A stretch of DNA of 64,000 nucleotides from RZYY01 sp036794825 (GTDB lineage Bacteria; Bacteroidota; Bacteroidia; Bacteroidales; 4484-276). The stretch is from the NCBI GenBank assembly GCA_036794825.1, contig DAIRGA010000021.1, forward strand, positions 1 through 64,000, in the 5' to 3' direction. Below the pieces are notes generated by a model. The model was not told the origin of the DNA, made no database searches, and saw only the letters and a program-made list of their open reading frames with translations. A program made the translations under genes and the position numbers. This document shows positions 35,587 to 44,135 of this stretch, piece after piece; positions within the stretch are counted from its first letter, which is position 1, and the number at the start of each line of letters is the position of its first letter.

Positions 35587-38481
35587 TCAATATTTCATGA
35601 TGAATTCAGTAAGACTTTGCTCTGGCGCCAGATTGAGTCGCTTTCGGAGGCGGTACCTTTTTTCTTCTACTCCTCTGATGGTGATGCTTAGCAGAGGGGC
35701 GATTTCTTTTGAAGAGAGATTGATCCGCAGGTAGGCACACAACCGCAGATCGCTTGGGGTAAGGTCAGGATAATCCGATTTGAGCCGCTGGAAGAAATTT
35801 TCGTGAGCCTGGTCAAATAAATTCTCAAATACATGCCAGTCGTGATCCTGGGAGATATTGCGCTCGATCAGATGGTGCATACTGTCGTAGTACTTGCCCG
35901 GAAGCCGGTAGCCCAATTCCTCCTTTTGGCGCTCCAACTCTTCCTTGATCTCGGTAAGCGCTTCGTTTTTCCTGATTATCGCCATTGTGTTTTTGGCCAA
36001 TTGCAGATTTTTCAACGAGACCTCAGCCTGCAGCTTTTCATTGGTGAGCCTTGTGTTTTCGGCCAAAGCCTCTTCAGTTTGCAATCTCATCTTTTCGTTT
36101 TCCTCTTTCAGCAGCTGCTCCTGTTTTTTCCATTTCCTTTTCTTATAAAATATTTTTAGTAAAAAGATTAAGATCGTCACCAGCAAAAGATCTACCACAA
36201 TGGCCAGGTTGGATAAAAACCAGGGGCGGCTGATCCGGAACGAAACGGACGATTCCGGTGTAACGAGCCCTTTGATATTCAGCGACCGGATGCGAAAAGT
36301 ATATTTCCCGGGTGGCAACCGGAGCCATGATGCTTCAGTCTTTCCTGACCATTCACTCCATTCATTATCAATACCTTCGAGTTTGAATTGAAAATATTTT
36401 TTCCTGCCTACCGGCTCTTGTGATGAAAAGGATACCTGGAAATTATTGAAACGATGACTTACATGGTTATCCGTTTTATCGGATCTGGCAGAAACAGCTT
36501 CACCATCGGTGTTCAAAAAACTGATTTCTCTTATTATTGGCGGCTTGTTTACCACGTCGTGCCGGTTCAGATTTTGAATGTTGAGAATAGCGAATCCGGC
36601 TTCAAGGCAGATCAGGTGCAGGCTGTCGTTCAGAGCCACTATATTTTCATAATCATCCACCAGGTCAAGGTTATACATTTCGGGGATCAAACGGAAGAGT
36701 AGTTCTGCTTTCCCAAAGCGAATCCCGAACATTCCGGCTGTTTTTCCTCCGATAAACCAGTAGAGATCATTTTGGAAAGGAATAATCATTTTTGCGGCAG
36801 CAAACTCTGAAAGTTGCTCATTTAGTTCGGGATAAGGCTCAACCATTAGCTCGGTAGCATCCCATTGGAACAGTTTTTTTCCATCCGGAATTAATATACG
36901 GTTATCAACCTTAAAAACCCGGTTGGTGTTGAAATTCAGTCCATTGGTCGAATCCAGTTTCCGGTAATTCTCTATTGCACGATAATCAGAGTAGGGTTGA
37001 AAAAGATAAATACCTGAAATCAGGTGACCTGCCAGAAGATTGCCCAGGTGATCGGTTTCGAGAAACCGGAGTGGTGAGATGAATCCTTCAACTACTCCGG
37101 TTTTTTTCCAGACGTTGTTAACTTTTTCAAACAGAACTATATCGTTGTAGGTGCTTTGCACATACCGTTGCTTTCCGTTTACCATCACAGGTCTGAAGTT
37201 GTAACCTCCGTTGATATCGCTGATCCTGATCATTTCATCACCATTTATCACAAAAGTCCCATTGTTGGTACCACAATATAATTGATTATCAATTACTTTT
37301 AGAAACCAAACCTGCCCCTGTGAGTTGTTTACGAAAGTGCGCTCCGAAAAATCGCTCCCTGGTCTGAAGTCATAGAAATAGACTCCCTGGTTGGTTCCTA
37401 CATAGAGCCGGTTTTCAAATATTGAAGCGGAGTAAACCGATCCAGGGCTAATATCAGGGTCGCTGTATATTTCAACCGGTGAATCGAACCACAGATAATC
37501 AATACCCTTATCCATACCAATCCATAAATTGCCTTCGGTATCACTTTCCAATGCTAGTATTGTGTTGTTTTGCAGGGCATTACCACTATGAAAGTGGTGG
37601 ACGATTTTGCCGTTTTTTCCAATAATGAAAATGCCCTTAAGCAAAGTGCCAAAGGCAAATTTATCGCCGACCACTATCCCGTTGTTGAGCTGAAAGGCTT
37701 TTAGCGCTTCATTTGCCTCTGTATCCATGGCAACAAACTGCTGATTCCGGTAGCGAAAAAGACCTAACGTGCTGGTTCCGATGATCAGATCATCACCAGC
37801 CGGCAATATGGATTTTACTTCAGTACTGCTGAAAATTTCACTTCCGGGGATAGTTATAAGCTGATTATCAATAATTTCGACAAGCGTACCTTCGATGATC
37901 TGCGTGAACAACCGATCTTTAGCCTGATAGAGAAAGAGAATTGGTCCGGGAAGTTCAATGGCTTCGATTGTATTTCCATCGTAAACAAAAATATTTCCGA
38001 AACTCTGAAAATAGACTTTCCCCCGGTGTGGTACAATCTTCCAGAATTCATCATTATTCAGTTTGATATTCCTCAGCAGATGGGTAAGCGAACGATAAGT
38101 CCATTGGCTGTTTTCATCCTGCTCCCAATAGCCAAATTCCTCAAATGAGCCTGTAAATACTTTATTACCAATACATTCAACAGACCTGATGATAGTTTCT
38201 GAAGGTAACCGTAAGAGGCGGATAGTTGCCCCGTTCATTACGATCAGCCCTTGGTTGTTGGCGATAAAAACTTCACCTTTTTCATTAATGCTGATTCCCC
38301 AGCTCTGGTTTCCGCCAAAATGTTCCTCTTTACCGAAGCTTACCACCTGGAAAGTATTTTGTCCAAGGGAGTAACCAGGCGTGAAGAGAATCAAACATAA
38401 AACCAGTATCAACAGTATCCCATTCATTTTGAATGAGATACTAATTTGTTTATTATCAATGCTATGTATGCTGTTTTTCAC
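35587..38481 (-). CDS. Transmembrane sensor-regulator: beta-propeller, Y_Y_Y domain and LuxR-type HTH
   Basis: 964 residues from a GTG at 38481; the ATG at 38427 (residue 19), right before the signal sequence, is an alternative start. A periplasmic sensor of repeated two-component-regulator propeller units (for example G-N-L-W-I-G-M-D-K-G) fills most of the protein. A Y_Y_Y-type Ig domain follows (F-Q-F-K-L-E-G-I-D-N-E-W near 690). One membrane helix spans about 757-777, then a coiled coil (about 788-860) and a C-terminal LuxR-like helix-turn-helix (about 907-964, with L-S-S-K-E-I-A-P-L-L). There is no histidine kinase or receiver domain, so it is a one-component system, unlike hybrid HTCS regulators. 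Its position upstream of susC suggests that it senses the glycan and activates the operon. Confidence 0.88.
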   Translation of the reverse strand: MKNSIHSIDNKQISISFKMNGILLILVLCLILFTPGYSLGQNTFQVVSFGKEEHFGGNQSWGISINEKGEVFIANNQGLIVMNGATIRLLRLPSETIIRSVECIGNKVFTGSFEEFGYWEQDENSQWTYRSLTHLLRNIKLNNDEFWKIVPHRGKVYFQSFGNIFVYDGNTIEAIELPGPILFLYQAKDRLFTQIIEGTLVEIIDNQLITIPGSEIFSSTEVKSILPAGDDLIIGTSTLGLFRYRNQQFVAMDTEANEALKAFQLNNGIVVGDKFAFGTLLKGIFIIGKNGKIVHHFHSGNALQNNTILALESDTEGNLWIGMDKGIDYLWFDSPVEIYSDPDISPGSVYSASIFENRLYVGTNQGVYFYDFRPGSDFSERTFVNNSQGQVWFLKVIDNQLYCGTNNGTFVINGDEMIRISDINGGYNFRPVMVNGKQRYVQSTYNDIVLFEKVNNVWKKTGVVEGFISPLRFLETDHLGNLLAGHLISGIYLFQPYSDYRAIENYRKLDSTNGLNFNTNRVFKVDNRILIPDGKKLFQWDATELMVEPYPELNEQLSEFAAAKMIIPFQNDLYWFIGGKTAGMFGIRFGKAELLFRLIPEMYNLDLVDDYENIVALNDSLHLICLEAGFAILNIQNLNRHDVVNKPPIIREISFLNTDGEAVSARSDKTDNHVSHRFNNFQVSFSSQEPVGRKKYFQFKLEGIDNEWSEWSGKTEASWLRLPPGKYTFRIRSLNIKGLVTPESSVSFRISRPWFLSNLAIVVDLLLVTILIFLLKIFYKKRKWKKQEQLLKEENEKMRLQTEEALAENTRLTNEKLQAEVSLKNLQLAKNTMAIIRKNEALTEIKEELERQKEELGYRLPGKYYDSMHHLIERNISQDHDWHVFENLFDQAHENFFQRLKSDYPDLTPSDLRLCAYLRINLSSKEIAPLLSITIRGVEEKRYRLRKRLNLAPEQSLTEFIMKY

Positions 38482-38675
38482 TCGTTCGGTTAACTTGCCA
38501 AATGATTGGTAAAAATAGATTTTTTACCGTAAAGTCATTCTATGTCCCAAGCGTTTCCATTTTTTATGAAATGATGCTTTAGCAAAATCTAACAACTTCC
38601 ATCCAAAATGAAATTTGGAATAAAAATTGGCCATAGCGCTCGTTATTATTTTTTCCTAACCCAAAATTTCTTTTT

Positions 38676-40118
38676 ATGAAAACTTTAGCCAATTTGTTCA
38701 TTATTAGTTTGTTAATGCTGATACTAACAGTGCAGACCCTTGCCGGACAGCCCCAGGAATCCTTAAAGAAAACCCAAACCGCACGCGAAATTTTCAAAAT
38801 GAAAACTTTCAATCCTCTAACCAGACCTGAAAGTAGAAGTCAGTATCTTGTTAAAGATCAGATGATTCACTATTGGTCAGGCGCTTCCTACGACACCTCT
38901 GCCACCTACATTTACACCTACAATGGAACCATCTATTATGATCAGATGTTGACCCGGTATTATAGTGGTGGACAGTTTACTGATTTTCAACTTGATTTGC
39001 ATTTCAGGAACGAAGCTGGTTTGGATACAGCGGTTATTACACAGCAATGGATTGATTTGGCCAAAGAGTGGCTGAATATCTCAAAATCGGTTTATCAATT
39101 CAATCAATTTGGTGAAATGACCTCCAATATCACCTTCCAGTGGGATGAATTTGCACAAAACTGGGTCATTCTTTATGGCGACAAGGTAACTATTGGGTAC
39201 GACAATCAGAGCAGGCCGGTTTCGAGAACTTACGAATACTTCGAACCGGGCATGGGCTGGGGGCTTGCTTACCGCGAATTGTATTCCTATACCACCGGTG
39301 TTGTTTACACCGAGTTGATCCAGCAAAACTGGGATCCTGATCTGGCAATCTGGGAGAATGAATACCGTGAAACTTATGTATTGAGCAACAATGAGTGGAG
39401 CGAGGCCTACCTCTATTACTGGGATGGATTTGAATGGCAATATGAAATGTGGGTAACCGATATTATCTGGCACAACTTCAGTAACTTACAATTGACTTCT
39501 TATATCATGTACGAGTACTTTGACGGTTCCTGGGAGCCCTACCTCAAAGTAGCCGCAGAGTACAATACCCTCGATATGCCATTGTTATTTTTAATGCAGA
39601 ACTGGGATGGCACAAACTGGATTAATTCAGAGCGCTCTGTGTGGACTTATGATCAAAATTACAACCAGACCCTAATTGCAAGTCAAACGTGGGATGGCGT
39701 TGAATGGCAGACACAGTCTGGTGGTCAGTGGTCTTATGAGTACGATGCAAACAACAATATTGCAGTAGAATACTTCGAAGTATGGGATTGGTGGAACAGG
39801 GGCTGGACTAAAGTTCATAAACTCGAGAGCTGGTATGAGCTGTTTACCGGATTACCCAAATTTAATACTAACTCAATGATTGTCAATGTTTATCCAAATC
39901 CGGTATGCGATAAGTTAAACATCACACATGCAACCGAAAATCTGGCTGGAGGAAACTACAGGCTACTCGATTTGTCCGGCAGATCGGTCGTAAGCGGAGT
40001 TTTTCCGGCATCTGGTAACGAGTTTTCAATTTCTCTTCAAAATGTAAAAAACGGAATTTACGTGCTTCAGATCGAAACCGGAGGATTCATGTCCAGCCAT
40101 AAGATTCTGAAAATATGA
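38676..40118 (+). CDS. Secreted Trp/Tyr-rich repeat protein with T9SS sorting domain
   Basis: 480 residues with a signal peptide ending T-L-A-G. The region from about 120 to 390 is made of irregular repeats of some 35-45 residues centred on W-D-G-x-x-W or W-D-x-x-x-x-x-W and aromatic partners (for example N-W-D-G-T-N-W, T-W-D-G-V-E-W, Y-W-D-G-F-E-W). They recall beta-strand YD/RHS-like or surface-adhesin repeats. Residues about 405-480 form a type A T9SS domain: V-Y-P-N-P-V, L-L-D-L-S-G-R, N-G-I-Y-V-L-Q-I and a final K-I-L-K-I. It is therefore surface-attached or secreted. No enzyme motif is seen and I do not recognise the family. It is divergent from the PUL regulator and followed by a terminator. 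Confidence 0.8.
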   Translation: MKTLANLFIISLLMLILTVQTLAGQPQESLKKTQTAREIFKMKTFNPLTRPESRSQYLVKDQMIHYWSGASYDTSATYIYTYNGTIYYDQMLTRYYSGGQFTDFQLDLHFRNEAGLDTAVITQQWIDLAKEWLNISKSVYQFNQFGEMTSNITFQWDEFAQNWVILYGDKVTIGYDNQSRPVSRTYEYFEPGMGWGLAYRELYSYTTGVVYTELIQQNWDPDLAIWENEYRETYVLSNNEWSEAYLYYWDGFEWQYEMWVTDIIWHNFSNLQLTSYIMYEYFDGSWEPYLKVAAEYNTLDMPLLFLMQNWDGTNWINSERSVWTYDQNYNQTLIASQTWDGVEWQTQSGGQWSYEYDANNNIAVEYFEVWDWWNRGWTKVHKLESWYELFTGLPKFNTNSMIVNVYPNPVCDKLNITHATENLAGGNYRLLDLSGRSVVSGVFPASGNEFSISLQNVKNGIYVLQIETGGFMSSHKILKI

Positions 40119-40171
40119 CCTTTATCTCGATAAATCAATAACCATCAATCCTGCTGGATAGAAAATCATTG

Positions 40172-40209
40172 AAGGGGTTGGCAGAAGAAAATTTACTGCC
40201 AGCCCTTTT
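40172..40209 (+). terminator. Terminator after the T9SS repeat-protein gene
   Basis: A 13-pair stem (40172-40184 with 40196-40208, two G-T wobbles) with a short A-rich loop. It is followed by TTTTCATTTTC. Confidence 0.75.
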
Positions 40210-40291
40210 CATTTTCTACAATTTGATTTTATCGAAATTCGTATTTGATTGTTCCGATTGCTGAAAACCTTAAAGTTCCAAAACAACTTCG

Positions 40292-40320
40292 TTTGGTATT
40301 ATCGTTTTCCATTACTTTTG
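40292..40320 (+). promoter_or_regulatory. Promoter of the VOC-SRPBCC-DUF4199-YciI operon
   Basis: TTTG at 40292-40295, 17 bases, then TACTTTTG at 40313-40320. The geometry is identical to the promoter at 2083-2111. The first ATG is 90 bases downstream. Confidence 0.65.
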
Positions 40321-40410
40321 ACCTCCCTAAGGAGAGGAAAATTGTTATGTTGGGAATTTGTTTTTGTAACTAAATATTATTCAATCATTTACTAACTAAT
40401 AACTGCACCA

Positions 40411-40842
40411 ATGAAAACTGTAAATCCTTACCTGACATTCAATGGTAATTGCGAAGAGGCTTTCAACTACTACAAATCTGTGTTCGGGGGAGAGTTTCCT
40501 TATGTAGGCAGATTTAAGGACATGCCTGCCGGAAGTCCCGTTCCTGATGAGCTTCGCGAAAAAATCATGCACATTTCACTACCAATCAGCAAAGAAACTA
40601 CCCTGATGGGCGCCGACGCCAGCGAGGTTTTCGGGCCACTTCCTTCATTTGGCGACAATATCTCGCTGATGGTGAACACCGATTCTGAAGAGGAAGCCCA
40701 ACGGATATTTTCAGCGTTGTCTGACGGTGGCAAAATTACCATGCCGCTCGGTAGAACATTCTGGAATGCCCTTTTTGGCATGTGTACCGATCAGTTTGGC
40801 ATCGGCTGGATGGTAAGCTTCGATTATTCAAATCATGATTAA
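40411..40842 (+). CDS. VOC family protein (PhnB/glyoxalase-like)
   Basis: A 143-residue cytoplasmic protein with paired beta-alpha-beta-beta-beta units. N-P-Y-L-T-F-N-G-N-C-E-E-A-F-N-Y-Y near the start and a C-terminal F-G-I-G-W-M-V-S are characteristic of the PhnB/3-demethylubiquinone-9 methyltransferase-like branch. Members are often of unknown function. It is first of four closely spaced genes; 11 bases separate it from the SRPBCC gene. Confidence 0.9.
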   Translation: MKTVNPYLTFNGNCEEAFNYYKSVFGGEFPYVGRFKDMPAGSPVPDELREKIMHISLPISKETTLMGADASEVFGPLPSFGDNISLMVNTDSEEEAQRIFSALSDGGKITMPLGRTFWNALFGMCTDQFGIGWMVSFDYSNHD

Positions 40843-40853
40843 TACGCAAAATC

Positions 40854-41399
40854 ATGAAAAAAGTACTACTGATTATTGTAATCCTATTGTTGGCGGTTCT
40901 GATAATCCCTCTTATCATAGCGCTTTTTGTTCCAAAATACTATTCAGTCGAGAAAAGCGTAACCATTAACCAGCCAAAAGATCAGGTTTGGGATTACGTG
41001 ATTTTGCTCAAAAACCAGCATAATTATAGTGTTTGGAGCAAAATTGACCCAAACATGAAAACCATGTTCCGGGGAACTGATGGAACAGTTGGATTCGTAT
41101 CGGCATGGGATAGCGAAAATCCTGACGCCGGCAAGGGCGAACAGGAGATCAAAGCCATTATCGAGGGTGCAAGGATTGACTATGAAATTGGGTTTATCAA
41201 GCCTTTCGAATCCACGGCTCAGGCTTATATGATCACAGAGATGGTTTCTGAGGACGAAACTTTAGTCAAATGGGGGTTTAGCGGGAGAATGGCCTACCCT
41301 ACGAACCTGATGCTACTGGTTATGGATTTTAAAGGAAGGATTGGAAACGATCTTCAAACCGGATTGAATAATTTGAAACAAATAATTGAAAACGAATAG
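40854..41399 (+). CDS. SRPBCC family protein with N-terminal membrane anchor
   Basis: 181 residues. Residues 5-27 are a hydrophobic helix (I-V-I-L-L-L-A-V-L-I-I-P). The following START/Bet v1-like domain begins Y-Y-S-V-E-K-S-V-T-I-N-Q-P-K-D-Q-V-W-D-Y and contains W-S-K-I-D-P-N. It ends with a long helix (G-L-N-N-L-K-Q-I-I-E). This is a polyketide-cyclase-like domain that may bind a hydrophobic ligand. The DUF4199 gene follows within 4 bases. Confidence 0.85.
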   Translation: MKKVLLIIVILLLAVLIIPLIIALFVPKYYSVEKSVTINQPKDQVWDYVILLKNQHNYSVWSKIDPNMKTMFRGTDGTVGFVSAWDSENPDAGKGEQEIKAIIEGARIDYEIGFIKPFESTAQAYMITEMVSEDETLVKWGFSGRMAYPTNLMLLVMDFKGRIGNDLQTGLNNLKQIIENE

Positions 41400-41402
41400 G
41401 TT

Positions 41403-41888
41403 ATGTTTAACAAATACTTTATTGAAATTAAATGGGGGATTGTTTTCGCCCTGATGACGCTCGCATGGGTGACCCTTGAAAGGCTTGCAGGTTTCCACGA
41501 TGTGCGGATTGAGCAACACATGATTGTCACCAACCTGATTTCTATTCCCGCTATCGCAATTTTTGTTTTTGCCCTGCTCGATAAAAAGCGGAATTACTAC
41601 AACGGCCAAATGACCTACCTGCAAGGATTTGTGAGCGGGCTTATCATTACGCTGGTTGTTACGATTCTCAGTCCTGTTACCCAAAGCATTGTGAGTTATG
41701 TAATTACGCCTGATTTTTTCGATAATTTCATCCAATATTCTGTCGAAAGCGGAAAAAAGACACTTGAGGAAGCCCAGGCCTATTTCAACAATAAAAACTA
41801 TGTAATTCAGGGACTTATCGGAGCGCCGGTAATGGGAATTATTACATCCGCCATTGTGGCCATCTTCACCAAATCCCGATCAAAATGA
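41403..41888 (+). CDS. DUF4199-type small membrane protein
   Basis: 161 residues with four hydrophobic segments (about 9-26, 40-60, 70-95 and 132-155). The pattern I-K-W-G-I at the start, Y-L-Q-G-F-V-S-G near the middle, and a cytoplasmic helix followed by a final membrane segment fits the DUF4199 family of Bacteroidota, whose function is not known. Its stop codon overlaps the next start (ATGA). Confidence 0.75.
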   Translation: MFNKYFIEIKWGIVFALMTLAWVTLERLAGFHDVRIEQHMIVTNLISIPAIAIFVFALLDKKRNYYNGQMTYLQGFVSGLIITLVVTILSPVTQSIVSYVITPDFFDNFIQYSVESGKKTLEEAQAYFNNKNYVIQGLIGAPVMGIITSAIVAIFTKSRSK

Positions 41889-42349
41889 AGAAAAGATTTA
41901 CCCTTATGATTGTGCTGATTGCCGGCCTTTTTGTGGTTTTGACAGCGCAAACCGAAAATCCTTCCTATGATCCTGAGCTGGCCAAAAAGTTCGGTGCAGA
42001 CGATTATGGTATGAAATCCTACATGTTTGTGATTCTCAAAACCGGCCCGGAGGCTGTGCAAGATAAAGCCCTGAGGGATAGTTTGTTTGCCGGTCACCTT
42101 AAAAATATCGGTCGCCTGGCAGATGAGGGGAAATTAATTGTTGCCGGACCATTTGGGAAAAATGACAAAACCTACCGGGGCATCTTCATTCTTGATGTAC
42201 AGACCATTGAGGAGGCTGAAGCGCTGCTCCAGACCGACCCGGCCATCAGCGAAAAGCTGCTCGATACCGAAATTTTGAGTTGGTATGGCGCTGCCGCCCT
42301 CAGGGAATATCTTAAAACGCAGGAAAAAGTCAACAAACTGAACTTTTAA
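41885..42349 (+). CDS. Secreted YciI-like protein
   Basis: 154 residues. A signal peptide of about 20 residues ends T-A-Q, followed by a YciI/YCII-like ferredoxin-fold domain: Y-M-F-V-I-L-K-T-G-P, H-L-K-N-I-G-R-L-A-D-E-G-K-L-I-V-A-G-P-F and G-I-F-I-L-D-V. The conserved His (H-L) and Asp of YciI proteins are present. Export of this usually cytoplasmic domain is common in Bacteroidota. It overlaps the DUF4199 gene by four bases, so it is translationally coupled. Confidence 0.85.
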   Translation: MKKRFTLMIVLIAGLFVVLTAQTENPSYDPELAKKFGADDYGMKSYMFVILKTGPEAVQDKALRDSLFAGHLKNIGRLADEGKLIVAGPFGKNDKTYRGIFILDVQTIEEAEALLQTDPAISEKLLDTEILSWYGAAALREYLKTQEKVNKLNF

Positions 42350-42356
42350 ATTCCCG

Positions 42357-42384
42357 GATTGAAATTCAGGAGAAAATTTCAATC
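42357..42384 (+). other. Hairpin between the YciI-like gene and folC
   Basis: GATTGAAATT at 42357-42366 and its exact complement at 42375-42384 with an 8-base loop. No T run follows on the plus strand, so termination is doubtful. Confidence 0.4.
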
Positions 42385-42430
42385 GCTTGTTACCTGAAAA
42401 GAGCTGTCCGGTTGATTTCATTTATAATCA

Positions 42431-43708
42431 ATGACTTACCAGCAAACCCTCGATTACATGTTCGACAAGTTGCCGATGTACCAACGCATCGGCGGAGCAG
42501 CCTACAAAGCTGATCTGAAAAACACGCTCGAACTTTGCCATCTGCTCGGGAATCCGGAAAAGGGGTTTCCGTCGGTTCACGTAGCAGGTACCAACGGAAA
42601 AGGCTCAACCTCACACATGATGGCCTCAGTGCTGCAGGAGTCCGGCTACAAAACCGGGCTTTACACCTCCCCGCATCTGAAGGATTTCAGGGAGAGAATC
42701 AGGATTAATGGCCGGATGATTGACCATCAGGCTGTTATTGATTTTATCAGTGAGTGGAAAGATCAATTTGAGCATATCGGGCTCTCCTTCTTCGAAATGA
42801 CTGTGGGGATGGCGTTTGATTATTTTGTCAAGGAAAAGGTGGATATCGCTGTAATTGAAGTGGGTATGGGCGGCCGGCTCGATTCCACCAATGTGATCAC
42901 TCCGCTGGTTTCGGTCATCACCAACATCGGGCTGGATCACACGAAATTTCTGGGGGATACGCTCAGTGCAATCGCTACCGAGAAGGCCGGAATTATCAAA
43001 CCCGCTGTTCCGGTGGTGATTGGCGAAACACATCCCGATACCAGAGAGGTTTTTCAAACTCGCGCCGAAGCGCTGCAATCTCCGATCACGTTTGCCGACC
43101 AGAAATGGAATATTGTTCGCAGGGCTGGCGGTGAGCTTGCTGCGCATCACGATTCAGGGCTTTCAATCACTGGAATCGGGTTGCCGCTCAAAGGCGATTA
43201 CCAAATGCGCAATCTTACCACAGTTATGGAAGCAGTAAGGGTTTTGAATGAGTACACCTCAATGAAAATCTCCGCCGCCGACCTGAAAAGAGGACTCTCC
43301 GGAGTGCTTCAAAATACAGGATTGCAGGGACGCTGGCAAACCATCTGCGAAAGGCCTCTCACCATTTGCGATTGCGGACACAACGAGGACGGAATCCGTC
43401 AGGTGCTGATCAATATCCGGCAAACGCCACATAAAAAACTGCATTTTGTTTTTGGGATGGTGAATGACAAATTACGGAATCCAATTTTGGAAATGCTTCC
43501 TAAAGAAGCCGTTTATTGTTTCTGCAAACCAGATATTCCACGAGGCCTTGATGCTGCGATTCTGGCTGAGGATGCAAGGAAATTTGGGTTAACGGGCGAG
43601 GTTTATGCTTCAGTAAAACAGGCACTTGAAGCAGCCAGAACGGCCGCTGCTGAAGATGATCTGATTTTCGTAGGAGGAAGCACCTTTGTGGTAGCCGAAG
43701 TGGTCTGA
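42431..43708 (+). CDS. folC: Bifunctional folylpolyglutamate synthase/dihydrofolate synthase
   Basis: A 425-residue Mur-ligase-type ATP-dependent enzyme that joins glutamate to dihydropteroate and adds further glutamates to folate. V-H-V-A-G-T-N-G-K-G-S-T is the P-loop. Y-T-S-P-H-L, F-E-M-T-V-G-M-A-F, E-V-G-M-G-G-R-L-D-S-T-N and L-D-H-T-K-F-L-G-D-T are FolC hallmarks. Length and order are normal. Confidence 0.96.
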   Translation: MTYQQTLDYMFDKLPMYQRIGGAAYKADLKNTLELCHLLGNPEKGFPSVHVAGTNGKGSTSHMMASVLQESGYKTGLYTSPHLKDFRERIRINGRMIDHQAVIDFISEWKDQFEHIGLSFFEMTVGMAFDYFVKEKVDIAVIEVGMGGRLDSTNVITPLVSVITNIGLDHTKFLGDTLSAIATEKAGIIKPAVPVVIGETHPDTREVFQTRAEALQSPITFADQKWNIVRRAGGELAAHHDSGLSITGIGLPLKGDYQMRNLTTVMEAVRVLNEYTSMKISAADLKRGLSGVLQNTGLQGRWQTICERPLTICDCGHNEDGIRQVLINIRQTPHKKLHFVFGMVNDKLRNPILEMLPKEAVYCFCKPDIPRGLDAAILAEDARKFGLTGEVYASVKQALEAARTAAAEDDLIFVGGSTFVVAEVV

Positions 43709-43719
43709 TTCTGAATCTA

Positions 43720-43923
43720 TTATCCCCCGCTGATCAGGTGAAGAACCAACACCTGGTCGCCATCCTTAATGAACGTTGATGCACGCTCTTCCTTTTTCAC
43801 CAGCTCTCCGTTGAGTTTGGTTACCAGTAATTTAAAGGTGAAATTCTTGATTCTGATTAATTCTTCAAAATTCAGCGTTTCCTCGTCAAAGCTCTCAGGT
43901 CGGTTATTTAAAGTGATTTTCAT
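43720..43923 (-). CDS. ThiS/MoaD-like sulfur-carrier protein
   Basis: A 67-residue ubiquitin-fold protein: M-K-I-T-L-N-N-R at the start, D-G-D-Q-V-L-V-L-H-L-I-S-G-G at the end. The C-terminal Gly-Gly is the site for thiocarboxylate formation. No thiF, thiG or moeB partner is nearby, so the pathway (thiamine, molybdopterin or other) is not known. It converges with folC, 11 bases apart. Confidence 0.75.
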   Translation of the reverse strand: MKITLNNRPESFDEETLNFEELIRIKNFTFKLLVTKLNGELVKKEERASTFIKDGDQVLVLHLISGG

Positions 43924-44086
43924 TGTGCTTGTTTTTGCAAAATTAGCTGAACCTTGAATTTAAACAGGTTATTTGCTGAAAGGTTTATCAATGATGCTGA
44001 ATGCATCCAACTAAATTAGCAGGTATACCGGATTTTTTCAACGCTGAAAATTACCTTGTCTCCGGCACAAATCAGCCTCAAATGCT

Positions 44087-44094
44087 TATTTTTG
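44087..44094 (+). promoter_or_regulatory. Possible -7 box before the GH109-like gene
   Basis: TATTTTTG fits TAnnTTTG and lies 41 bases before the ATG. No well-placed -33 box is visible. Confidence 0.35.
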
Positions 44095-44135
44095 CCACCT
44101 ATCTGAAAAAACAGACAAACTAAATATCTTTTGTA

